Positions 16,791-23,036 of a stretch of 23,036 bases of DNA are shown here, in pieces. The DNA is taken from positions 1 through 23,036 of the forward strand of contig CAWEHT010000126.1 of the NCBI GenBank assembly GCA_963808455.1, written 5' to 3'. The position numbers and the translations under genes are program-made. Origin of the DNA: CAWEHT01 sp963808455. Its GTDB lineage: Bacteria > Chloroflexota > Anaerolineae > CG2-30-64-16. Positions within the stretch are counted from its first letter, which is position 1; every line of letters begins with the position of its first letter. The notes beneath the pieces were generated by a model that saw nothing but the letters and a program-made list of their open reading frames with translations, did not search any database and had not been told where the DNA came from.

Positions 16791-18075
16791 TCAGCCACCC
16801 ACGATCATCAGCACCTGGGCACAGGCGACCCCGGCGCCGAACGGCGCCACCACGGAACGCAGCTTCGCCGAGGTGATGTCATCCGGCACGAGGAGCGAGA
16901 CTATCCCGTCCGCCCCAGGCCCCTTGACGTCATCCACGATGCTGGTCGCCACGTCGGCGGCTTTGGTACGGATGTCAACCGTCACGCCTTCGCCGGCCCC
17001 TTCCAACTCGACCCGGCGGCGCAGGCCCCGCCGGCTCACCTGCGTGATCGTTGAATGGGCACATTCCTGGCTGCCGCCGCGACCTCGATGATCGGGACGA
17101 CACACTCCTGCGGGCTGAGCCCGCCGTGCTGGTACTCCAGCCCCGCCTCGAAACAGGCGATCCCGGCGGGACGGCAATGGCCACCGCGGGGTCCGGCGCC
17201 AGGGCACGGTGGCGAAAACGGTCTGAGCGCCGGCTTCAGCACGGCGCAGCGGCCATTTGGGTCAGCGTCAGGTGCGACGGCAGGTCGGCCTTGGGCAGGC
17301 CGCCGGGCGGCATCAGCGGCCGTGGTCGGTGATAACGAAGATGCGCTTCCAGCCGGCGTCCAGCGCTAGCGATGGTTTCGGCCAGGCCCTTCAGCTCTGG
17401 AGGCAGGTGGTGGGCGATCTTCCAGCCGTGCCCATGGCCGTACTGGTCGATGGCCCCGGCCTCGGCCCAGCCGGCCCGCGTCGGGTCGCCCGCGCCCGCC
17501 GCCGGCGGCACGGAATAGCCCGCATCCTGGGGGCAGCTGCGCAGGGCCGCGGCGTTCGCCGGCGCGCAGCTGGCTTCGCGACCGGTGTGGGCCCGGGCAC
17601 ACCTGCGGCAAACTGCGCCGCCGCGGGCGAGATGGCGGGTTTTGCCGTGGGTGTGATGTCCGGCGACGCGGCGAGGTTCGAACTGGTCTGGCAGGTGTAG
17701 CCGGCGGCTTGCAGCTCACCTCCAGCCTCCGGGCGGCATCGAACCGCAGGGCATCGGTGAAGAAGATGCACGAACCGGCTTTGCCACCGGCTCGGGCAGG
17801 GCTCTGGGCACGTCGCACGTGGCAGGTTCGGCGAGGACCGCGTCTTGAAAAGCCCGAGCGGCCGCTTCCAACCAGGGCCGGTAAAGCGCGAGAATGGCTG
17901 CCCCCTTCACCACGGCCGCATCCTCTGCCGTGGCCACCGTGGCAAGGGCGTCCAGCACCGCGGCGTCCGCCTCCAGCCTCCTCCGGCATAGGCGTCGGCA
18001 ATGGCCTCGACGCTCGCGCCGCCCAGCGACATTTCGGTAAGGAGGGCCAGCCGGCTGAATGGGGCCAGGCTGGCG
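16791..18075 (-). pseudogene. pglZ: pglZ C-terminal part, left-arm copy, heavily frameshifted
   Basis: Counterpart of 18076-19370. Recognisable pieces in different frames are AAILALYRPWLEAAARAFQD, DALRFDAARRLEV, AGAIDQYGHGHGWKIAHHLP and the C-terminal SIVDDVKGPGADGIVSLLVP. The many indels and miscalls here make it the lowest-quality stretch of the window. The 5' part of the gene is missing because the sequence folds back at about 18075. Confidence 0.7.
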
Positions 18076-18093
18076 ATGGCGCTGGCCCACTTG
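18057..18093. other. Centre of the inverted duplication
   Basis: The last perfect 31-base match of the arms is 18026-18056 against 18094-18124. The 37 bases between still match imperfectly when folded (gggccag against ctggccc), leaving a loop of only about a dozen unpaired bases. The fold falls inside pglZ coding sequence on both sides, so neither copy continues to the gene's start. Confidence 0.9.
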
Positions 18094-19370
18094 AGCCGGC
18101 TGGCCCTCCTTACCGAAATGTCGCTGGGCGGCGCGAGCGTCGAGGCCATTGCCGACGCCTATGCCGGAGGAGGCTGGGAGGCGGACGCCGCGGTGCTGGA
18201 CGCCCTTGCCACGGTGGCCACGGCAGAGGATGCGGCCGCGGTGAAGGCGGCGCCATTCTCGCGCTTTACCGGCCCTGGTTGGAAGCGGCCGCTCGGGCTT
18301 TTCAAGACGCGGTCCTCGCCGAACCTGCCACGCGCTACGTGCCCAGAGCCCTGCCCGAGCCGGTGGGCAAAGCCGGTTCGTGCATCTTGTTTACCGATGC
18401 CCTGCGGTTTGATGCCGCCCGGAGGCTGGAGGTGGAGCTGCAAGCCGCCGGCTACACCTGCCAGACGAGTTGGACCCTCGCCGCGCTGCCGGCCATCACA
18501 CCCACGGCAAAACCCGCCATCTCGCCCGCGGCGGCGCAGTTTGCCGGAGGTGCGCCCGGGCTCACACCGGTCGTGAAAGCCAGCGGCGCGCCGGCGACCG
18601 CCGCGGCCCTGCGCAAGCTGCTCGAGGATGCGGGCTATTCCGTGCTGCCGGCGGACGGTTGCGGCGACCCGACGCGGGCCGGCTGGGCCGAGGCCGGGGC
18701 CATCGACCAGTACGGCCACGGGCATGGGTGGAAGATCGCCCACCACCTGCCTCCAGAGCTGAAGGGCCTGGCCGAACGCATCGCTGAGCTGCTGGACGCC
18801 GGCTGGAAGCGCATCTTCGTAATCACCGACCACGGCTGGCTGATGCTGCCCGGCGGCCTGCCCAAGGCCGACCTGCCGTCGCACCTGACGCTGACCCGAA
18901 AGGGCCGCTGCGCCGTGCTGAAGCCGGGCGCTCAGACCGCTTTCGCGACCGTGCCCTGGCGCTGGGACCCCGCGGTGGCCATTGCCGTCCCGCCGGGGAT
19001 CGCCTGTTTCGAGGCGGGGCTGGAGTACGAGCACGGCGGGCTGAGCCCGCAGGAGTGCGTCGTTCCGATCATCGAGGTCGCGGCGGCAGCCAGGAATGTG
19101 CCCACGGCAACGATTACGCAGGTGAGCTGGCGGGGCCTGCGCTGCCGGGTCGAGTTGGAAGGGGCCGGCGAAGGCGTGACGGTTAACATCCGCACCAAAG
19201 CTGCCGACGCGGCGACCAGCATCGTGGATGACGTCAGGGGGCCTGGGGCGGACGGGATAGTCTCGCTCCTCGTGCCGGACGACGACCGCCTCGGCGAAGC
19301 CGCGTTCGTGGTGGCGCTGTCGGGCGCCGGGGTCGCCTGCGCCCAGGTGCTGACGACTGTGGGTGGCTGA
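18076..19370 (+). CDS. pglZ: BREX phosphatase-like protein PglZ, C-terminal part (5'-truncated, one frameshift)
   Basis: From the fold, the frame reads LSRLALLTEMSLGGASVEAI...; a missing base near 18250 shifts it into GAILALYRPWLEAAARAFQD. The alkaline-phosphatase-superfamily core follows: SCILFTDALRFDAARRLEVE (metal-binding Asp), GAIDQYGHGHGWKIAHHLPP, IFVITDHGWLMLPGGLPKAD (second metal site), LTRKGRCAVLKPG and GGLSPQECVVPIIEV. It ends at TGA 19368-19370, three bases before brxL, so the two are coupled. PglZ is the invariant BREX core protein; its upstream BREX partners are not present. About 430 C-terminal residues are seen; full PglZ proteins are much longer. Confidence 0.85.
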
Positions 19371-19373
19371 CCT

Positions 19374-21416
19374 ATGGAACTGGATAGCCTTGACCAACTG
19401 GCGGCATCCGCCTTCGACGGCTACATCGTGCGCAAGGATCTGGCCCTGAAGTTCCGCGGCCAGTATCCTGTGCCGACCTATGTGGGCGAGTTCCTCCTGG
19501 GCCGCTACTGCGCCAGCACGGTTGAGCGCGATATCGACGAGGGCCTGTCCATCGTCGAGCGGCAGATGCGCGAGCGCACCGTGCGCGCCGGCGAGGAGGA
19601 GCTGTTCAAGTCGCGGGCCCGCGAGCAGGGCACCGTGAAATTGATCGATCTGATCACCGCGCGGCTGGACACTCGCAGCGATTCTTATCTGGCCACTTTG
19701 CCCAGCCTGCGCGTCAGCGACGTCCGGATCGCGCCGGAAATCGTGGCCGAGCACGAGCGCATGCTGACCGGCGGGTTCTTCGCCGAGATCATGCTTGAGT
19801 ACGATGCGGCCATCGCCCAGGAGAAAAACGGCCGGCCCTTCGGGATCCGGCTCGTACGGCCGATCCAGCTTTCCAAGCGCGGTGTGGTCGACGACCTGGC
19901 GCGCGGGCGGCGGGCGTTCACTACCGAAGAGTGGCGGCGCTTCCTGCTGAGGAGCGTGGGGTTCGAGCCCGAACGGATTCCGCCGCGGGCGCAGGACATC
20001 CTGCTCCTGCGTATGGTGCCCTTCGTCGAGCGCAATTACAACCTGGCCGAGCTGGGGCCGCGCGGCACGGGCAAATCCCACCTCTACCAGCAGATCTCGC
20101 CCTACTCGCACCTGGTCAGCGGCGGCAAGGCCACGGTCGCCACCATGTTCGTGAACAACGCCAACGGGCGACGCGGCCTGGTTTGTCTATATGACGTCGT
20201 CTGCTTCGACGAGATCTCCGGCGTGTCCTTCGACCAAAAAGACGGCGTCAATATAATGAAAGGCTACATGGAGTCGGGCGAGTTCAGCCGCGGGCGGGAG
20301 AGCATCCGTGCGGACGGCAGCATCGTCATGGTTGGGAATTTCGAAGTCGATGTGGAGCACCAGCAGCGCGTCGGCCATCTGTTCAGCCCTCTGCCTCCGG
20401 AGATGCGCAACGACACCGCCTTCATGGACCGCATCCACGCCTACCTGCCCGGCTGGGACGTGCCCAAGCTCGACAAGTCTCTGTTTACGGCTCATTTTGG
20501 GCTTGTGAGCGATTTCCTCTCCGAGAGCTGGTCCCAGCTGCGTGCCGAGAACCGGTTGGGCCTGGTCCAGGGCCGGGTCCGCTACGGCGGCGCGCTCAGC
20601 GGCCGCGACACCGCCGCGGTCAACCACACCGTAAACGGGTTGCTCAAGCTGCTGTACCCCGACCGCGACATGCCCGTCGCCGATGAGGACCTGGAGTGGG
20701 CCGTGCGGCTGGCCATGGAATGCCGGCGGCGGGTCAAGGAACAGCAGAAGCGCGTCGGCAGCGCCGAGTTCCGGAACACGCATTTCAGCTACGTCATGGG
20801 CGAAGGCGTCGAGCAGTTCGTCGTAACGCCGGAGTTGCACAGCGAAGCGTCGGTGGGCAGCGATCCGCTGCCACCCGGCCAGGTGTGGGCGATCAGCCCG
20901 GGTGGTTCGGAAGAGGCCGCGGCGCTCTACCGCATCGAAGCCAACGCCGGGCCGGGCACCGGCCTGCACGTCGTCAACTTCCCCGTGCCGGGCCCGCTTC
21001 GTGAAAGCGTCAAGTGCGCCGAACAGAACCTGCTGGTCAGGGCCCGTGACCTGGTGGGCGACCGCGACCCGCGTGCCCACGAGTTCACCTTGCAGGTCAG
21101 GGCCTTCGACGCGGCCAAGAGCGGCGGCGCGCTCGGGCTACCGGTCCTCCTCGCCTTCTGCAGCGCCTTGTTGGGCAAGAGCCTCAAGGGCGGGACGGTG
21201 GCGGTCGGCGGGCTCAACCTGGGCGGCGGCCTGGATCCTATCTACAACGCGGTCAACATCGCCGAGCTGGCCGTCGAGAAAGGCGCGTCCATGCTGCTCA
21301 TCCCCATCTCCGCCCGCCGCCAGCTCAACGATCTGTCCGACGAGATGGCCATGAAACTCACAGTGCTGTACTACGCCGACGCCCGCGAGGCGCTGATCAA
21401 GGCGTTGGGGGACTGA
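19374..21416 (+). CDS. brxL: BREX AAA+/Lon-like protein BrxL (intact)
   Basis: 680 residues, the usual BrxL length. The N-terminal domain (MELDSLDQLAASAFDGYIVR) contains YPVPTYVGEFLLGRYCAST. The AAA+ core has Walker A GPRGTGKSHLYQQ, Walker B LYDVVCFDEISG, sensor region SIVMVGNFEVDVEHQQRVGH and LPPEMRNDTAFMDRIHAYLP with the arginine-finger area. The C-terminal Lon-like domain is GALGLPVLLAFCSALLGKSL...VGGLNLGGGLDPIYNAVNIAE. By eye, Lon's catalytic Ser and Lys align with Ala and Asn, so proteolysis is unlikely, in line with BrxL being described as an MCM-like ATPase with a Lon-like fold. It starts three bases after pglZ and is the last core gene of the BREX operon. BREX blocks phage DNA replication; BrxL is required for defence. 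Confidence 0.92.
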   Translation: MELDSLDQLAASAFDGYIVRKDLALKFRGQYPVPTYVGEFLLGRYCASTVERDIDEGLSIVERQMRERTVRAGEEELFKSRAREQGTVKLIDLITARLDTRSDSYLATLPSLRVSDVRIAPEIVAEHERMLTGGFFAEIMLEYDAAIAQEKNGRPFGIRLVRPIQLSKRGVVDDLARGRRAFTTEEWRRFLLRSVGFEPERIPPRAQDILLLRMVPFVERNYNLAELGPRGTGKSHLYQQISPYSHLVSGGKATVATMFVNNANGRRGLVCLYDVVCFDEISGVSFDQKDGVNIMKGYMESGEFSRGRESIRADGSIVMVGNFEVDVEHQQRVGHLFSPLPPEMRNDTAFMDRIHAYLPGWDVPKLDKSLFTAHFGLVSDFLSESWSQLRAENRLGLVQGRVRYGGALSGRDTAAVNHTVNGLLKLLYPDRDMPVADEDLEWAVRLAMECRRRVKEQQKRVGSAEFRNTHFSYVMGEGVEQFVVTPELHSEASVGSDPLPPGQVWAISPGGSEEAAALYRIEANAGPGTGLHVVNFPVPGPLRESVKCAEQNLLVRARDLVGDRDPRAHEFTLQVRAFDAAKSGGALGLPVLLAFCSALLGKSLKGGTVAVGGLNLGGGLDPIYNAVNIAELAVEKGASMLLIPISARRQLNDLSDEMAMKLTVLYYADAREALIKALGD

Positions 21417-21461
21417 TGAGAGTTTCCCGGCCCAATTCTCTCGTCTTGTAAGGGGATACCT

Positions 21462-21726
21462 ATGGCGACCGATCTGGCTACCGTGACGGCGAAAGGGCAG
21501 GTGACCATTCCCAAAGCGGTCCGCGATGCACTCGGCCTCTCAGGAGGCGATCAGGTGCTTTTTGTGGTCGAAGAGCAACACGCACTGTTGCTGCCCGTGC
21601 CACAGCGCCCGCTAGGCGAGCTTCTTCGGCGCGCTGCCGGCAACGCGGCCCTATCCGGGCGTGGAGGACGTGCGCCGGGAGGTCCACGAGCTCATGGGCA
21701 GGCGAAGCGCGCAAGGAGACAAGTGA
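21462..21726 (+). CDS. AbrB/MazE-like antitoxin (VapB), frameshifted (right copy)
   Basis: Ribosome site AAGGGG six bases before ATG 21462, 45 bases after brxL, so it is probably read with the BREX operon. The AbrB domain ATVTAKGQVTIPKAVRDALG is clear. At cttcttcgg (about 21614-21622) one base too many shifts the frame. The expected tail FGALPATRPYPGVEDVRREV and HELMGRRSAQGDK continues in the next frame to TGA 21724-21726. As written, the start frame instead reads straight on into the PIN frame, making one 140-codon ORF to 21884. Repaired length is 87 residues, normal for a VapB. Confidence 0.7.
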
Positions 21727-21884
21727 ACGGCCCCAGCCGTGCCTACGTCGACGCCAACGTGATCCTGCGTTTTCTGACAGGCGATCCGCCCGACATCGCG
21801 GCGCAGTCCAAGGCCCTCATTCGTCATTTTGACCGGTTCCCCGGCGTCGCGCGGCTAACGCCGGCGGGCGGTGGGCAAAGCTGA
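21723..21884 (+). pseudogene. Truncated VapC-type PIN toxin (right copy)
   Basis: GTG 21723 overlaps the antitoxin TGA by four bases. The N-terminal PIN block YVDANVILRFLTGD is canonical, but the protein ends after 53 residues (HFDRFPGVARLTPAGGGQS), lacking the later acidic residues. Both arms have the same end, so truncation is not a random error of one arm. The remnant faces modB tail to tail. Confidence 0.65.
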
Positions 21885-21908
21885 GGGGGAACCCTGCTCG
21901 CCGGTGAG

Positions 21909-22743
21909 TCAAGCCCGGTAGCGCTGCTCGCGCAGCACGGCGCGCACGCCGGTGAGGACCAGGAACGATATCGCCAACAAGATCACCGCCAGCGTGAGCG
22001 CCTGGTTCAGGTCGATCTCGAAGCCGATGTAGACGGCCAGCGGCATGGTCTGCGTGCGCCCGGGATAGTTCCCGGCGAAGATGATGGTGGCGCCGAACTC
22101 GCCCAGGGCCCGTGCCCAGCACAAGGCCAGGCCGCCCACAATGCCGCGCCACGCCAGAGGCAGCATGATCAGACGGAAGATTTGCAGGGGTTGGGCGCCG
22201 TCCATCGCGGCCGCCTCCTCCAGGTCCGGGCTCACGGCCGCCAGGCTCACGGCCACGGTATTGATGAAATAGGGCGCCGAGACAAAGAGCTGCGCCATGA
22301 TCACCGCGGCCGTCGTGAACGCCACCTGGAACCCCAGGCCGTTGAGCAGGTTCCCCAGAAGGCCGCGCCGCCCAAATGCCATCAGCAGCGCCAGGCCGGC
22401 CACCGCGGGCGGCAGCACGGTCGGCAGATCGATCAATACTTCCAGCAAGCACGCCGGGCGCGGCGGCCTGCGCGCCAGCAGGTAAGCCGCCGGCAGCCCC
22501 AGGGCCAGCACCGATAGTGCCGTGATGGTGCTCGTCGTCAGGCTCAGGACGATGGCCTGGGTCGTGGCCGGGTCGCCGAGGTAGTGGAACACCATCGGTG
22601 CCGGCGTGAAGCGCAGCACCGCCAGCAAGGCAAAAGCAGGAAGACCAGCAGAGGAGAGCGGCCAGCCCGAGCGGCCACCCGGAGCAGGCTGAGCCCGCGC
22701 GCGGGCCGGCGCTCGCTCTGCCTCTCGGCGGCGGTCAGGACTC
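21909..22743 (-). pseudogene. modB: modB, right-arm copy with N-terminal frameshifts
   Basis: From FTPAPMVFHYLGD to the C-terminus it matches the left copy with single residue changes (MVL/MVF, RLLEV/CLLEV, GIQV/GFQV, IKTAAV/INTVAV). Upstream of about 22640 indels scramble the first helix, including the start region (cctcgagtcctgacc here, cctcgatgtccgtgacc in the left arm). Confidence 0.75.
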
Positions 22744-22752
22744 GAGGAAGGT

Positions 22753-23036
22753 TCATGCCGACCGGGATGCCCGAGTGCCCGCAACTCGTTTCAGCGCGTC
22801 GATCGTGGCCTCCACCTGGGCTGCCCGCACCCGCCGTACGAGCGCCACCACCGGGTCGGCGATGGTCGCTCGGCTCCTGGGCCAGCCACTCCGCCAGGTG
22901 CCCTTTCTGGACGTCGATCGACTCGACCGCCGGCCCGGGATCCTGCGTAACGCGAGATAGGCCCGCGCCAGGAGCGATTGCGCAGGTTGCACAGATGCAA
23001 ATCGGGCGTTCGCAGCCAGGTATCCAGCGCCGTGCG
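22753..23036 (-). pseudogene. PadR regulator, right-arm 3' fragment, frameshifted and cut by the window end
   Basis: Mirror of 13115-13398. Pieces of the C-terminal helices are in different frames: LLARAYLALR, VVALVRRVRAAQVEATIDAL. The last bases of the window correspond to the ALDTWLRTPDLH region of the intact left copy. Confidence 0.7.

Larger units (their letters stand above)
13115..18056 (+). repeat. Left arm of ~5-kb inverted duplication
   Basis: Reverse complement of 18094-23036. It carries the end of the PadR gene, modB, vapC remnant, vapB, brxL and truncated pglZ. Gene endpoints mirror each other around a constant sum: stops at 14248/21909, 14273/21884 and 14741/21416 all sum to 36157. 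In this arm modB is intact but brxL and pglZ are broken by several 1-base indels, most densely between about 15360 and 18056. Confidence 0.95.
18094..23036 (-). repeat. Right arm of ~5-kb inverted duplication, running off the window end
   Basis: Reverse complement of 13115-18056. The arm does not end inside the window: base 23036 pairs with about 13115, so the true extent is unknown. brxL is intact here, while modB and the PadR gene near the end carry indels (about 22620-23000), as expected for a poorly covered contig end. Confidence 0.95.

Noticed and set aside
13085..18075. Composite transposon or phase-variable inverted locus
   Set aside because: There are no transposase or invertase genes, no terminal repeats or target-site duplication at the outer edge, and the right arm simply runs off the window end. 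The minimal loop also argues against a mobile element.
17709..18250. N-terminal ~180 codons of a long plus-strand ORF that runs through the fold centre into pglZ
   Set aside because: Up to the fold it is antisense of the left pglZ copy, and from the fold to about 18250 it is out of frame with pglZ. Its Arg/Pro-rich composition is that of a shadow frame. Only the part after about 18255 is PglZ, so this is not a true PglZ N-terminus.
18159..20111. 650-codon ORF on the minus strand
   Set aside because: A shadow of pglZ and brxL. High-GC coding sequence leaves long open antisense frames; composition and lack of motifs argue against a gene.

Overview
This is a high-GC, gene-dense bacterial window with no rRNA, tRNA or CRISPR array that I can see. 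Most of it (about 897 onward) looks like a Chloroflexota (Anaerolineae-like) genome. The reasons are lipoproteins and Tat proteins with Pro/Thr/Ala-rich linkers, a TupABC tungstate importer with a GntR/PBP-like regulator, and BREX and VapBC genes; this is inference from protein style, not a search. The first ~895 bases carry a TPR/lytic-transglycosylase-type gene and the start of an ECF sigma factor that read more like Acidobacteriota. They stop abruptly where an ABC permease fragment begins, so a chimeric join near 897 is likely.

Layout. 1-583 (-): N-terminus of a secreted TPR-type protein. 781-897 (+): broken sigma factor. 897-4474 (+): 3' end of a DppC-type permease, a bis-MGD Mo/W oxidoreductase and a HisC-type aminotransferase, closely spaced. 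4697-7965 (-): an exported DUF362 protein followed by a polyferredoxin that fuses NapH-like and NapG-like parts. 8105-12534 (-): tupA, tupB, tupC, a GntR-PBP regulator and a degraded TiaS-like C-terminus. 12535-12867: a control region with two near-consensus divergent promoters placed back to back around a 19-bp tandem repeat. 12868-14248 (+): a PadR-type regulator and an orphan molybdate/tungstate permease (modB). 14273-18075 (-): a truncated VapC, a VapB/AbrB antitoxin, brxL and a truncated pglZ, the downstream end of a BREX phage-defence operon.

From about 18075 to the window end the sequence turns round and repeats 13115-18075 in reverse complement, with only a ~37-base centre between perfectly matching arms. 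The arms differ by synonymous and conservative changes and by many 1-base indels. brxL is intact only in the right arm, and modB and the PadR gene only in the left. A fold-back (amplification, long-read or assembly artefact, probably joining two strain haplotypes) explains this better than a real 5-kb palindrome. The rest of the BREX operon upstream of pglZ lies beyond the fold and is not in the window.

Functionally the central part is about tungsten/molybdenum: an enzyme that uses the metal, a high-affinity tungstate importer with its probable sensor, and a second oxyanion permease divergently transcribed from the same control region. Recurrent single-base frameshifts (about 941, 2455, 4388, 5785, 8563, 10497, 10685) break otherwise well-conserved genes and point to consensus errors rather than decay.
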